Positions 17,770-27,176 are shown, counted from the first letter of the stretch. The stretch is 40,734 bases of DNA from Candidatus Endobugula sp. (GCA_020628895.1 JAHDEM010000023.1:1-40734), one strand, 5' to 3'. Numbers and translations are program-made. The notes: generated by a model not told the origin, from the letters alone.

Positions 17770-20277
17770 ATGAAATTTACTAGTATCCGTCAAAAAGCAT
17801 CACTAGTGATATTGGCTATCAGCCTCGTTGCTATTTTCATGATTGCGATTGGGTGGCAGGCCATGCGGGTGAGTGAAGCATCCTTATCCGAGTTCGAAGC
17901 AGAAACATTACCCGAGATTAGCACTGCGTTAACATTAGCCGAAGGCGTTGCTCAATTAGCCGCTATTGCTCCTTATACGGCTGGATCAGGAAGACCGTTT
18001 CAATTGCAAACAGAGTCACGCCGTATTCGCCGTCGGATTGTTGAGCTACGAGAAGTGGCTGACAATCTTATTGACATTCACTTTCGTCAGGATATTGAAA
18101 AACGTTTAGATGATCTACAGCTAACCCTCGAAGAACTGGTTTCTCGTGTACAAGAAGAGCTGTACTTGCGTGAGGATAGCCTTGCACAGCAGTTTCATAT
18201 TCGTCGACTACCCCCATTGCAACAAGATATTTACACCATTAACACCGAGCAAGGACTCATGTGGTTATTAGAATTATTAAATGACCCAAGTGATATGCCA
18301 GCTCAGATTACAGATATTTTAAACCTCAACCAACAAAATGAATCGGTCAGACATATTGCCAATGAGTTATTGTTAGCGAACAAACAGCTGAATCATATTC
18401 AAGAACGAAAAGTGTATTTATTGATATCTATCCGCGCTAAATCTGAGCAGCTTTCTGATAAGGTCAGCGTTTTTGTGGGTGGTTTACAAAAAAAAGTGAG
18501 TCGACAACGACAAGAGGTATCAGGGTCGGTTGCCTATGGACAAAATTGGATTATAGGTATTTCAATTTTTCTTCTATTTGGTCTAGGACACTTGTACTTT
18601 TATAGCCAACGAATGACAAGAGATCTGCAATCTGTGACAGAGAATATGGAGCGTTTATCTCTTGGTCGTACTGATTTGCGAAGCTTTTCGGTAAAGCGCA
18701 ATGACGAAATCGGTACCTTAATTCATATGTTTGAAGTGTTTCGCCGTGATGCTATCCGGCGCTTAGAATTGACAGCTGAGCTTTCAGATCATAAAAAATT
18801 ATTAGAAGCTATTTTTAATAATATGAACGATGGCTTAAGTGTTTTTTCGGGTAAGGGTGAGTTACTCACATGGAACCGACACTATCAAGAGTTGTTCGAT
18901 ATTCGTGATGAAGAAATTTCTATTGGAATGCCTATCGAGGCCGTGCAAAGTCTCATTAATCGTGGTGAGCACAAAAACCTGAGTTTAGAGAATCAAGCGA
19001 TTAAAATGGAAGATATTAATGCGTCTCGCCAATATCAATTTCAAAACTTTGAACGTCATTTTGCAACCGGAAAAATTATAGAATTTCGCTCTCGGCCAAT
19101 GCCCGAGGGAGGGTTTGTGACTTTATATACCGATTTAACGGAGCGAAAAAGTATCGAACAACAGCTACGAAAAGCGCAGAAAATGGAGCTGCTAGGGCAG
19201 CTCACCGGTGGTTTAGCTCACGATTTTAATAACTTGCTAGCCGCGATTATGGGGAATTTACAAATGTTAAGTGAATCTTCTCCGCTAACCGATAATCAAA
19301 CGCGTTATATCCAGCGTGCGCTGACCGTTTCAGAAAAAAGCAGTAATCTTGTACAAAGACTATTGGCATTTAGCCGTCGCCAACAGCTATTTCCGGAAGC
19401 CACATGTATTGATGACTTGATTGAAGGGATGTTAGATTTGGTGGAGTACAGTGTGGGGTCTGATATTGTGATTGATTATGACCTACATTGTCCTGAAAGG
19501 CTGAGTTTAATTGACCCGTCGCAACTGGAAAACGCCTTATTAAATCTATCATTAAATAGCGCAGCAGCGATGCCTGATGGTGGCCGACTTGCCTTTTCAA
19601 CCATGCTTAGTCAGTTGCCAGAAAGTGATACATCTGCCATATGCATTACTGTTGAAGACTCAGGTAAAGGTATACCTAAAGATTTGCTTGGGCGTATTTT
19701 TGAACCCTTTTTTACGACCAAGCCTGTTGGCAAAGGCAGTGGTTTAGGGTTAAGTATGGTCTATGGTTTTGTTAAGCAAAGTGGGGGAGAAATACAGGTT
19801 GATTCTCTAGAAAACAATTGGACAAAAGTGTGCATTTATTTACCTTTATCCGTGCACTCACAAGAATTGCCTCGCCCTACTGATAATCATCATTTAGATC
19901 GAATTCGATTGGCTAAAAATGATGTTGTTTGGCTGGTCGAAGACGATAGTGAAGTACAATATGTGATACGAGAACAATTAGAGCAATTAGGTTTAGTCGT
20001 ATCTTGCTTTGAAACGGCAGAGGTAGTACTGGAAAAAATAGAACATGCTATGCCTAACCTATTAATATCCGATGTTAATTTAGCAGGCACAATAAGCGGT
20101 GTTGAATTAGCGCACTCTATTGCAAATGACCATCCAGAATATACCGGTGTTATCGCGCTAATGTCGGGTTTACCCAAGGAAGAACTGACGCAACAATATC
20201 AACTAAAAAGTACGGATATTTTTCTTTCCAAACCATTTATATTTGACCAATTCTTAAATATATTCCATATCCAATAG
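17770..20277 (+). CDS. Hybrid histidine kinase with TorS-like sensor region, PAS and C-terminal receiver
   Basis: An 835-residue inner-membrane kinase. Membrane segments lie at about 11-30 and 257-275. The periplasmic part between them is mostly helical and resembles the TorS sensor ([17 protein letters not shown] near residue 56). A HAMP segment follows, then a PAS domain (about 345-455), a dimerisation helix with phospho-acceptor H484 in [13 protein letters not shown], and an ATPase domain with [16 protein letters not shown] and [13 protein letters not shown] receiver domain (about 715-835) carries D768 and a final SKPF. Unlike TorS it ends without a histidine phosphotransfer domain, so the receiver may modulate the kinase rather than relay phosphate. 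It pairs with the regulator just upstream. The second periplasmic binding protein at 23549-24511 could be its sensing partner, as TorT is for TorS. Confidence 0.9.
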   Translation: MKFTSIRQKASLVILAISLVAIFMIAIGWQAMRVSEASLSEFEAETLPEISTALTLAEGVAQLAAIAPYTAGSGRPFQLQTESRRIRRRIVELREVADNLIDIHFRQDIEKRLDDLQLTLEELVSRVQEELYLREDSLAQQFHIRRLPPLQQDIYTINTEQGLMWLLELLNDPSDMPAQITDILNLNQQNESVRHIANELLLANKQLNHIQERKVYLLISIRAKSEQLSDKVSVFVGGLQKKVSRQRQEVSGSVAYGQNWIIGISIFLLFGLGHLYFYSQRMTRDLQSVTENMERLSLGRTDLRSFSVKRNDEIGTLIHMFEVFRRDAIRRLELTAELSDHKKLLEAIFNNMNDGLSVFSGKGELLTWNRHYQELFDIRDEEISIGMPIEAVQSLINRGEHKNLSLENQAIKMEDINASRQYQFQNFERHFATGKIIEFRSRPMPEGGFVTLYTDLTERKSIEQQLRKAQKMELLGQLTGGLAHDFNNLLAAIMGNLQMLSESSPLTDNQTRYIQRALTVSEKSSNLVQRLLAFSRRQQLFPEATCIDDLIEGMLDLVEYSVGSDIVIDYDLHCPERLSLIDPSQLENALLNLSLNSAAAMPDGGRLAFSTMLSQLPESDTSAICITVEDSGKGIPKDLLGRIFEPFFTTKPVGKGSGLGLSMVYGFVKQSGGEIQVDSLENNWTKVCIYLPLSVHSQELPRPTDNHHLDRIRLAKNDVVWLVEDDSEVQYVIREQLEQLGLVVSCFETAEVVLEKIEHAMPNLLISDVNLAGTISGVELAHSIANDHPEYTGVIALMSGLPKEELTQQYQLKSTDIFLSKPFIFDQFLNIFHIQ

Positions 20278-20428
20278 TCAATATTACAAATATTTCACTA
20301 CCGCTCTGGCACATGAAATGCTGTATTAGTATTGCCCACCCATAATAAATTCCAGAAGCTTTACAGTTTTAGCGTGCTTCGCTGACAACTATGTCAATAA
20401 AAAATAACAATAATTTGGAGTTTATATC
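20278..20428 (+). promoter_or_regulatory. Probable frcB promoter region
   Basis: The 151 bases between the kinase and the fructose-binding protein carry TGACA-N4-TGTCA at 20383-20396, a short inverted repeat about 30 bases upstream of the start codon. Its position fits an operator of the adjacent response regulator or of another sugar regulator. TTTGGAG at about 20413-20419 is the ribosome site. No terminator is obvious after the kinase gene. Confidence 0.35.
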
Positions 20429-21451
20429 ATGAAAAAACTATACCGCACACTTGCTTCAACACTCGTGCTAGCTGCAATGTCAAGTACTGCCTTAGCGGCA
20501 GATAAGCCTATTATTGGATTAATTACTAAAACCAATACCAACCCATTTTTTGTGAAAATGAAAGAAGGTGCGGAAAAACAGGCGGCAGAATTAGGGGTAG
20601 ATTTACGTTCTTTTGCTGGTCGTTTTGATGGCGATAACGATACTCAAGTACAGGCAGTAGAAAACTTAATTGCTGCTGGTGCCAAAGGGATTCTTATTAC
20701 TGCCAACGATTCAGTAGCTATTGTTCCTAGTATTCAAAAAGCACGCGAAGCAGGCTTATTGGTTATCGCATTGGATACACCGCTATCACCCGCGAGCGAA
20801 GCGGATATTACATTTGCTACAGATAATTTTAAAGCAGGTGAGTTAATTGGTGAGTGGGCAAAAGTTAAGATGGGTAGCAAAGCAAAGGATGCAAAAATTG
20901 CACTATTGGATTTAAGCACTAATGAGATCTCTGTTGATGTGGCGCGTAACCAAGGATTCCTAAAAGGCTTTGGTATCGACCTTAAGGATCCGAATGATAT
21001 TGGTGATGAAAGTGATCCGCGTATTGTTGGCAATGATGTGACTGCCGGATCTGAAGAAGGTGGTCGTACAGCCATGGAAAACTTATTGCAAAAAGACCCT
21101 GATGTGAACTTAGTTTATACCATTAATGAACCAGCAGCAGCGGGTGCCTATGAGGCCTTAAAAGCATTTGGTCTTGAGGACAAAGTGACAATTGTTTCAG
21201 TAGACGGTGGCTGTCCTGGTGTTCGCAACATTGGTGAAAATGTGATTGGTGCAACCTCTATGCAGTTCCCACTTAAAATGGCATCTGAAGGTATCAGTGC
21301 GATTGTGGAATTCGCCAAAAACGGTACACGTCCACAGACTACAGAAGGCTTAGATTTCTATAACACGGGTGTTACCTTAATTACTGACGAACCAGTAAAA
21401 GGTGTTGACTCTATTAGTTCTAAAGCCGGTTTATCTCAGTGCTGGGGATAA
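20429..21451 (+). CDS. frcB: Fructose-type ABC transporter periplasmic binding protein
   Basis: A 340-residue secreted type-I periplasmic binding protein. Residues 1-23 are a signal peptide ending TALA, and the mature chain begins [18 protein letters not shown], typical of ribose/fructose/xylose binding proteins (CUT2). The two lobes are linked by the usual crossovers, with [37 protein letters not shown] and SVDGGCPGV lining the expected sugar pocket. It is followed, after a terminator hairpin, by permease and ATPase genes that closely resemble FrcC and FrcA, which points to fructose and perhaps also mannose or ribose as substrate. It should be made in excess over the membrane parts because of the terminator. 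Sugar preference is inferred from the partners, not measured. Confidence 0.88.
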   Translation: MKKLYRTLASTLVLAAMSSTALAADKPIIGLITKTNTNPFFVKMKEGAEKQAAELGVDLRSFAGRFDGDNDTQVQAVENLIAAGAKGILITANDSVAIVPSIQKAREAGLLVIALDTPLSPASEADITFATDNFKAGELIGEWAKVKMGSKAKDAKIALLDLSTNEISVDVARNQGFLKGFGIDLKDPNDIGDESDPRIVGNDVTAGSEEGGRTAMENLLQKDPDVNLVYTINEPAAAGAYEALKAFGLEDKVTIVSVDGGCPGVRNIGENVIGATSMQFPLKMASEGISAIVEFAKNGTRPQTTEGLDFYNTGVTLITDEPVKGVDSISSKAGLSQCWG

Positions 21452-21487
21452 TCTAGCCATTATTCATTTGTAAATTTTGTATTTTAT

Positions 21488-21520
21488 GGCTGTTAGATAG
21501 TAACTATTAACAGCCTTTTT
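21488..21520 (+). terminator. Intra-operon Rho-independent terminator between frcB and frcC
   Basis: GGCTGTTA at 21488-21495 pairs with TAACAGCC at 21508-21515. With one bulged G the stem extends by four more pairs around a three-base loop, and five Ts follow at 21516-21520. Partial termination here would give high binding protein and low permease levels, a common arrangement for ABC importers. Confidence 0.85.
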
Positions 21521-21537
21521 CTTCTTGGGAGTAATTT

Positions 21538-22620
21538 ATGACATCTGATGATCAAAAAGCATCTGTTGCTATATCAGACCATGATAAAGTCGCTGACCAG
21601 TCGTCAGGTTATACATTGTCGTTTAAGCACGAATATAGCTTATCGGAACGTTTTCAACGTTTCTTGCAAGCGTATCCTGTGGCGGCGCCGAGTATAGTTC
21701 TTATTGTAGCGGTTATCTGCTTTAGCGTGGTAGTAGGAGATCGCTTTCTACATCCGTTTAACCTTTCTTTAGTTCTCCAACAGGTAACTATCATTGGCAT
21801 AATTGGTGTGGCTCAGACATTAATTATTCTCACAGCGGGCATCGACCTTTCGGTTGGCGCTATTATGGTTTTATCTTCTGTGGTTATGGGCCGTATGGCC
21901 ATTGATTTTGGGATAGAACCATCATTAGCGCTACTGATTGGGCTTTGCGTAGGTGCTCTATCCGGCTTAATGAATGGCTTGATGGTTACCCGCCTAAAAA
22001 TACCACCATTTATTGCGACTTTGGGATCACTCAGTGTCTTCCTATCTCTCAATCTCTGGTATTCAAAAAGTGAGAGTATTCGCTCTCAGGATTTAGATGC
22101 AGGTGCACCATTACTCAAGTGGATGGGTGAATCTATTAGCTTCTTTGGCGCAAATATCACCTACGGGTCTATCCTGATGTTGCTACTCTTTGTTGTGGTT
22201 TGGTATGCATTAAATTGGACGTCTTGGGGCAAACATGTGTATGCCACTGGCGATGATCCCGATGCTGCACGCTTAGCAGGTATCCAAACCGATAAAATTT
22301 TATTGTCAGTTTATATTGTTGCGGGTGTGATTTGTGCTATTGGTGCATGGGCATTAATTGGTCGCATCGGTTCTGTCAGCCCTCAAGCGGGTACCACCGC
22401 GAACCTCGATAGTATTACAGCGGTAGTGATTGGTGGCTGTAGTTTATTTGGAGGCCGTGGATCTATTTTTGGAACATTGGTCGGTGCCTTGGTGGTTGGT
22501 GTTTTCCGAAATGGTTTAGCGTTAGCTGGTGTTGATGTTTTATGGCAAGAATTTACTGTAGGATTTTTAATTATTGCTGCGGTGAGTTGTGATCAGTGGA
22601 TTAGACGAGGTAGTGCATAA
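21538..22620 (+). CDS. frcC: Fructose-type ABC transporter permease
   Basis: A 360-residue inner-membrane protein with about eight to ten hydrophobic segments after a hydrophilic N-terminus of some 45 residues. TAGIDLSVGAIMVLSSVVMG, GLMVTRLKIPPFIATLGS and the cytosolic coupling segment YATGDDPDAARLAGI identify it as a CUT2 (RbsC/FrcC-type) permease. It forms the sugar channel as a dimer, powered by the ATPase encoded next. GGGAG at about 21527-21531 gives a clear ribosome site for the ATG. Its stop codon overlaps the ATPase start by one base (TAATG), so the two are translationally coupled and made in similar amounts. Confidence 0.9.
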   Translation: MTSDDQKASVAISDHDKVADQSSGYTLSFKHEYSLSERFQRFLQAYPVAAPSIVLIVAVICFSVVVGDRFLHPFNLSLVLQQVTIIGIIGVAQTLIILTAGIDLSVGAIMVLSSVVMGRMAIDFGIEPSLALLIGLCVGALSGLMNGLMVTRLKIPPFIATLGSLSVFLSLNLWYSKSESIRSQDLDAGAPLLKWMGESISFFGANITYGSILMLLLFVVVWYALNWTSWGKHVYATGDDPDAARLAGIQTDKILLSVYIVAGVICAIGAWALIGRIGSVSPQAGTTANLDSITAVVIGGCSLFGGRGSIFGTLVGALVVGVFRNGLALAGVDVLWQEFTVGFLIIAAVSCDQWIRRGSA

Positions 22621-23411
22621 TGGCTAATACAGAAACAACCCCTGTACTGCAGGCAAAGAACTTAGTAAAACGATACGGCAGTGTAACCGCTATTGATCAT
22701 GCCAATTTTGAACTCTATCCCGGAGAAGTACTAGCGGTTATTGGTGATAATGGCGCGGGTAAATCTTCACTGATTAAAGCCTTGTCTGGTGCTTTAGTGC
22801 CAGATGATGGTGAGATGTATATGGATGGCGAACCTGTACATTTTTCAACGCCCATGCAAGCACGAGAAATGGGTATCGAAACCGTCTATCAAAATCTAGC
22901 TGTCTCACCAGCATTAAATATTGCAGATAACCTTTTCTTGGGAAGAGAAATACGTAAACCCGGTATCTTGGGCTCTGTGTTTCGTATGTTAGATAAACGA
23001 AAAATGGAAGAGATGGCCGAGAACAAGATGAAGGAACTGGGCCTGTTAACTATTCAAAATATTATGCAATTAGTCGAATCTTTATCCGGCGGACAACGCC
23101 AAGGGGTTGCTGTTGCAAGATCAGCCCTTTTTGGCAGTAAAGTGGTTATTTTGGATGAGCCCACCGCTGCATTAGGTGTAAAAGAGTCTAGACGTGTTCT
23201 AAACTTAATTAAGGAGGTTCGCGATAGAGGACTTCCAATCATATTAATTAGTCACAATATGCCTCATGTTTTTGAGGTGGCTGATCGTATACATATACAT
23301 CGTCTAGGTAAGCGTGCCGCAGTCATTACGCCTAAGTCTCACAGTATGTCTGAGGCAGTGGCTATTATGACTGGTGCAATGGAGGCGGATGGCTCAACAC
23401 CCGTAGAGTAA
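22620..23411 (+). CDS. frcA: Fructose-type ABC transporter ATP-binding protein (single NBD)
   Basis: A 263-residue ATPase with one nucleotide-binding domain: Walker A G42-S50 (GDNGAGKSS), Q-loop region VYQNLAVSP, signature LSGGQRQGVAVARS, Walker B VVILDEPTAALG and switch histidine in LISHNMPHVFEVADR. Most CUT2 ATPases (RbsA, XylG) are fusions of two such domains of about 500 residues. A single domain of about 260 residues together with the HNMPHVFEVADRIHIHRLG stretch is characteristic of FrcA. It acts as a dimer on the permease. It is the last gene of the importer operon; a binding-protein gene follows 137 bases later on the same strand. Confidence 0.92.
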   Translation: MANTETTPVLQAKNLVKRYGSVTAIDHANFELYPGEVLAVIGDNGAGKSSLIKALSGALVPDDGEMYMDGEPVHFSTPMQAREMGIETVYQNLAVSPALNIADNLFLGREIRKPGILGSVFRMLDKRKMEEMAENKMKELGLLTIQNIMQLVESLSGGQRQGVAVARSALFGSKVVILDEPTAALGVKESRRVLNLIKEVRDRGLPIILISHNMPHVFEVADRIHIHRLGKRAAVITPKSHSMSEAVAIMTGAMEADGSTPVE

Positions 23412-23450
23412 TTTTTGATAAAGGCGGATCAATCATGATACTGTTAAGCA

Positions 23451-23483
23451 ATCAATGTGACTAATACATGTATTGTGATTGAT
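23451..23483. promoter_or_regulatory. Palindrome AATACATGTATT flanked by ATCAAT/ATTGAT
   Basis: A perfect 12-bp palindrome at 23463-23474 lies inside an outer inverted repeat, ATCAAT at 23451-23456 and ATTGAT at 23478-23483, in the 137-base gap between frcA and the second binding-protein gene. There is no T-tract directly after it, so an operator is more likely than a terminator. The outer arms are not equally spaced from the centre. Confidence 0.4.
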
Positions 23484-23548
23484 AGTATTTTGTTTGATCA
23501 GCTAACGATGTATTGTTATTTACTCACGATAGCCGAGGTTACACATTA

Positions 23549-24511
23549 ATGCGTAAACGTTATGTTATTTCAATTTTTATAACCAGTATTCTGTCGGCTT
23601 TTCTTTTAACATCTCCTGTTTCCAATTCTTCCGAGAGCATTCCATTACGCTCTATTGGGGTTACCGTACCAGATTTAGGTAACCCTTTTTTTGTTACATT
23701 AGTTGACGCAGTGACGGCTAAAGCTAATGAGGTGTCTATAGAACCTGTAGAAATTATCGTGCGTTCAGATGCTTATGATTTAGAACGGCAAATTGAACAA
23801 CTTGAATTTTTTATTGAGCAAAAAGTCGATTTAATATTATTCACTGCTGCGGATGAGCATAAAGTGGCTCCTATTGTTGCTAAAGCACAAAGAGCGGGTA
23901 TTAGAGTGATTGCCGTGGATGTGAATGCGCAAGGTGCGGATGCGACAATTACCACCGATAATGTGAATGCGGGATATATTGCCTGTGAGCATCTAGCTCA
24001 ACAGATGAATTTTGCAGGCAACTTTGTCATTATTAATGGCGTGTTAGTGTCTTCGGTTTTAGAACGCGTAGCAGGGTGTAAATCGGCTATTAACCGCTAC
24101 CCTGATATTGTGTTGTTAAGCGACCGACTTAACGGTACTGGCAGTATACAAGGTGGAATGGAAGCAATGACTTATCTAATGGAGGAATATAACCAAATCG
24201 ACGGTGTGTTTGCGATTAACGACCCTACGGCACAGGGAGCAATACAAGCAGCTCAACACGCTGGACGCTCAGAATTTTTAGTGGCTTCGGTAGATGGCGC
24301 TCCTTTTGCTATTAAGGCCATTCAACAAGAAAATAGTTTGTGGACGGCAACGTCTAAACAATTGCCCCGTCTGATGGCAGAGCGCGCAGTCGAAATTGGT
24401 AAAGATTTACTTGATGGTAAGGAGGTTGAACAACGCTTTATCTTAATCACTCCTCAGCTATCGACTAAGGATAGCTTCAATACATTAAACAAAGATTCAC
24501 AGCAATGGTAA
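23549..24511 (+). CDS. Type-I periplasmic binding protein, ribose/fructose-like (possible TorT-like co-sensor)
   Basis: A 320-residue secreted protein. The first 25-30 residues are a signal peptide, and the mature part begins near IPLRSIGVTVPDLGNPFF, as in ribose- and fructose-binding proteins. The pocket segments LFTAADEHKVAPIV, DVNAQGADATITTDN, INDPTAQGAIQAA and SVDGAPFAI are present. ATG at 23549 is chosen because the signal peptide starts there; TTG at 23513 would add a polar extension. It is related to but clearly different from FrcB, and its own permease and ATPase are absent. It could be a second substrate receptor for FrcCA. Alternatively it could present a bound sugar to the hybrid kinase encoded upstream, as TorT does for TorS. 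The sequence alone does not decide. Confidence 0.85.
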   Translation: MRKRYVISIFITSILSAFLLTSPVSNSSESIPLRSIGVTVPDLGNPFFVTLVDAVTAKANEVSIEPVEIIVRSDAYDLERQIEQLEFFIEQKVDLILFTAADEHKVAPIVAKAQRAGIRVIAVDVNAQGADATITTDNVNAGYIACEHLAQQMNFAGNFVIINGVLVSSVLERVAGCKSAINRYPDIVLLSDRLNGTGSIQGGMEAMTYLMEEYNQIDGVFAINDPTAQGAIQAAQHAGRSEFLVASVDGAPFAIKAIQQENSLWTATSKQLPRLMAERAVEIGKDLLDGKEVEQRFILITPQLSTKDSFNTLNKDSQQW

Positions 24512-24542
24512 TACCGGTTGCTGGTCTTTTATCAGTAAATTG

Positions 24543-25001
24543 TCACACTCTCATTTCCATTGGCTGAAAGGCAATGCCTTCTTTTTCTCCCACAGGGCCT
24601 GATTCTACAAATCCAAATTTTTTGTAAATGGGAACTGCGTATATCGATGAACGTACAGTATATATATTATTAGGGTTTTTATTTCTGTACAGTGTTAAGG
24701 CGTGCTCCCATAAGTGTCGGGCAAAACCTTTGCCTTGATAATTCTGGTCAACGAATAAATGATATAAGTGTGAATATTGCTTAATCGAAAAATAACCAAT
24801 AATTTTATTGTCTATCTCATACACAAGATGCATAAAATTGGGGTTTTCAAAGCGCTGTAAAAATTCATTACGGCTTAAGGTGATAATAAACCAAGTGGGT
24901 AATGTCGCATTCCCATCTTGTAAATAAAAATGGGAAAGGGATGATACTAGCTGACTAATATCATCAATATCTTCAATAGTGGCTGTGCGAATGCTCATCA
25001 T
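24543..25001 (-). CDS. GNAT-family N-acetyltransferase
   Basis: A 152-residue cytosolic protein. IRTATIEDIDDISQLVSSLS starts the fold, and DQNYQGKGFARHLWEHAL is the acetyl-CoA pyrophosphate-binding motif A (QxxGxG/A pattern), followed by VRSSIYAVPIYKKFGF, the usual C-terminal beta-strand and helix. It would acetylate an amine of an unknown small molecule or protein. Two ATG codons are adjacent (24999-25001 and 24996-24998), and either could start it. It stands alone on the minus strand, convergent with the binding-protein gene with 31 bases between the coding ends. Confidence 0.85.
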   Translation of the reverse strand: MMSIRTATIEDIDDISQLVSSLSHFYLQDGNATLPTWFIITLSRNEFLQRFENPNFMHLVYEIDNKIIGYFSIKQYSHLYHLFVDQNYQGKGFARHLWEHALTLYRNKNPNNIYTVRSSIYAVPIYKKFGFVESGPVGEKEGIAFQPMEMRV

Positions 25002-25095
25002 TTATTCCCTATAAACGGTTGAGTAGTCATGGTGTATAGACGCAATGGTTGTTATAAGACAATTCATATGTACTGTCGCTTATTCGCGTTAAATA

Positions 25096-25926
25096 TTAAT
25101 CTGCTTTAAGTCGAATAAGATATAGACCCGCAAGACTAATAATAATTCCGCCTATCATTGCGAGCGTACTGGGTAGCTCATTCCAAATAAGATAGGCAAG
25201 TATTAACCCCCATACTAACTGGCTGTATTGAATACTGCTAATGGCACTTGGTCGACCACTATGGAAAGCGCTAACCACCATAGCCGATGCTGCTGCATAA
25301 CAAAACCCGCCGCCTATACTATAAAGTACATCGAGTGTTGTCATCGGTGTAAAGTTAAAAATAGTAGCCGCACCTGTTGCTGCTGTGAGTAAGCATAAAC
25401 CATAAAATGCAAATGCTTGAGGCGTTTCTTTTTCCTTGTAATGAGTCACCATGAGAAAACCTAAGGCTTCGATAATAGCGCTGCCTAATGCCGCAAGAAG
25501 GGCAATATTAAATGTTTGATAACCGGGTTTAAGTACCAATAAAATACCAATAAAGCCTGTAAAGCTAACCGCCATGCGTGTGATATTCAGTTTTTCGTAG
25601 CCCATGATAATAGCGAAAACAGCGGTAAATAATGGCATGGTCAGTATCAGTGTGTAGGCTTCTGCTAAGGCCACTTCTCCATAGCTATAAAACGCGAGTA
25701 GGTCGACAATTAAAATAACCGCTGCTCGGCTAAAATGGACTTTAGGACGAGTGGTTTTTAATGTTGATAAATTTGGGTAAATCCATATCAACAAACCCAC
25801 CAAACCAAAAAAACAATTAAAAAAAGTGACCTGTACCAGAGAGTAACTTTGTAATAACCACTTGATACTAATATCCATTACGGTGAACATAAAAAAACCA
25901 CCGGCAGCTAATAGAAGAGCATTCAT
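25096..25926 (-). CDS. EamA-family (DMT) membrane transporter
   Basis: A 276-residue inner-membrane protein with about ten hydrophobic helices arranged as two EamA repeats, beginning ALLLAAGGFFMFTVMDISIKW and ending in a short RLKAD tail. The second repeat starts near LLAALGSAIIEALGF. Proteins of this drug/metabolite family export small metabolites such as amino acids or purines, and the substrate cannot be predicted. I use ATG at 25926 rather than TTG at 25986, because the first helix begins directly after it and the extension (CELYYFCLNHKNNNRN) is polar. It lies downstream of the aldo/keto reductase on the same strand, with a hairpin-forming repeat between them. Confidence 0.85.
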   Translation of the reverse strand: MNALLLAAGGFFMFTVMDISIKWLLQSYSLVQVTFFNCFFGLVGLLIWIYPNLSTLKTTRPKVHFSRAAVILIVDLLAFYSYGEVALAEAYTLILTMPLFTAVFAIIMGYEKLNITRMAVSFTGFIGILLVLKPGYQTFNIALLAALGSAIIEALGFLMVTHYKEKETPQAFAFYGLCLLTAATGAATIFNFTPMTTLDVLYSIGGGFCYAAASAMVVSAFHSGRPSAISSIQYSQLVWGLILAYLIWNELPSTLAMIGGIIISLAGLYLIRLKAD

Positions 25927-25976
25927 AAGACCGTTATTCCTATTATTATTTTTATGATTTAAACAGAAGTAGTAGA

Positions 25977-26021
25977 GCTCACACAATGCCTTATCCTATA
26001 AGGCAATATTATTGAGTGAGC
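25977..26021. repeat. Nested inverted repeat between the AKR and EamA genes
   Basis: GCTCAC at 25977-25982 pairs with GTGAGC at 26016-26021. Inside this, CAAT pairs with ATTG (25984-25987, 26011-26014), and an inner 8-bp arm TGCCTTAT (25987-25994) pairs with ATAAGGCA (25998-26005) around CCT. No T-tract follows on either strand, so this is more like an intergenic palindromic element or mRNA stabiliser than a terminator. Confidence 0.5.
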
Positions 26022-26040
26022 CGTTTTGCTATTTTATCGT

Positions 26041-27003
26041 TTAGTCGTAAATAGGGTAGAGCTTACCAAAACCTTCATTCAGAAATTGACCAGGATCATT
26101 AAAACGACGATTAATATTGAGTGCGGAAATAGCCGACATTTCCTCTTCTGATAATTCGAAGTCGAAGAGTGCTAAGTTCTCACGCATACGCTCAGGTTTA
26201 CTGGTCTTAGGAATAATTGATGTGCCTCTTTGTATCCCCCAGCGTAGTACCACCTGTGCAGGCGTCTTACCAAGGCGAGCGGCCGCTGCTTTTACGGCAG
26301 GTTTTTCTAGTACCGAATCTTGCTGTCCTGCCATATCTAACTCAACATAGGAGAGAGCACCTAGAGGAGAAAAAGCAGTCACTTCTAGCCCATATTCTAA
26401 TGCCGATGTAATAAGACGTTCTTGTGTTAAATAAGGGTGTGACTCAATTTGCAAGGCAGTGGGTTTGATCTCGGCATAGTTCATAAGATCGTGTAATAAA
26501 CCTGAATTGTAGTTACAGACACCAATATGACGAACTAAATTCTCATGCACCAGTGACTCCATCGCCGCCCATGTTTTATGTAAAGGCACTTGCTCAAATT
26601 TAACGCAAGGGGAGTCTGACTCTGGGTCAAAAGCCCATCCAGCAGGGTAGCGCACATTCTCAGGAATATGTGCCAAAGCTATAGGGAAATGAACCAAATA
26701 CAAATCCACATAATCCAATTGTAAATCGTTTAATGTGCGTGTTAATGCGGGTTTCACGTTCTCTGGAGCGTGATTCGTATTCCATAGTTTAGAGACTACC
26801 CACAGCTCTTCTCGGGTGCATAAACCGTCATTAATCGCTCGGGCAATGCCTTCGCCCGTTTCTTTTTCATTGCCATAATCGCTGGCACTATCTAAGTGTC
26901 GGTAACCGGCTTTAATCGCTTCGTAAACGGTGTCTGCGCAGACGTCATTAGGGACTTTCCAAAGCCCAAATCCAACGGCTGGTATCTTTGTGGTAGTAGA
27001 CAT
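26041..27003 (-). CDS. Aldo/keto reductase, aldose (xylose) reductase-like
   Basis: A 320-residue (beta/alpha)8 oxidoreductase with the complete AKR tetrad: D38, Y43 (LDSASDYGNE), K72 (VVSKLWNTNH) and H105 (DLYLVHFP). The long loop after H105 (PIALAHIPENVRYPAGWAF) and the C-terminal NINRRFNDPGQFLNEGFGKLYPIYD resemble xylose/aldose reductases of the AKR2 group. IPKTSKPERMREN is the NADPH-phosphate binding segment. It should reduce an aldose or other aldehyde to an alcohol. It is divergent from a LysR-type regulator with a 173-base gap that has repeat elements, so control by that regulator is likely. The true substrate is unknown. Confidence 0.9.
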   Translation of the reverse strand: MSTTTKIPAVGFGLWKVPNDVCADTVYEAIKAGYRHLDSASDYGNEKETGEGIARAINDGLCTREELWVVSKLWNTNHAPENVKPALTRTLNDLQLDYVDLYLVHFPIALAHIPENVRYPAGWAFDPESDSPCVKFEQVPLHKTWAAMESLVHENLVRHIGVCNYNSGLLHDLMNYAEIKPTALQIESHPYLTQERLITSALEYGLEVTAFSPLGALSYVELDMAGQQDSVLEKPAVKAAAARLGKTPAQVVLRWGIQRGTSIIPKTSKPERMRENLALFDFELSEEEMSAISALNINRRFNDPGQFLNEGFGKLYPIYD

Positions 27004-27084
27004 AGTACTTCCTATTATTAAGGGTGATATTGATGAATGTATAAGGGGTTAAAGGGTGAATAGATACCCTATAAGTCACTACTT

Positions 27085-27112
27085 TTTAGTATAGGCCATT
27101 TAGTATAGGTCA
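27085..27112. repeat. Tandem 14-bp direct repeat in the AKR/LysR intergenic region
   Basis: TTTAGTATAGGCCA at 27085-27098 is followed directly by TTTAGTATAGGTCA at 27099-27112, with one base different. It lies between the divergent reductase and LysR genes. It may be a regulator contact site or a small duplication. Confidence 0.6.
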
Positions 27113-27123
27113 TAGTTTGCTAC

Positions 27124-27139
27124 ACTTATTAAAATAAGT
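27124..27139. promoter_or_regulatory. LysR-type operator candidate ACTTATT-AA-AATAAGT
   Basis: A perfect 7-bp inverted repeat with a two-base spacer lies 38 bases upstream of the LysR start and within the divergent promoter region. LysR-type regulators usually bind palindromes of about this size next to their own gene, so this is the best recognition site candidate. Confidence 0.55.
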
Positions 27140-27176
27140 AAAATGAGTATTTTTTAATTAAAGATAAAAATATTTT

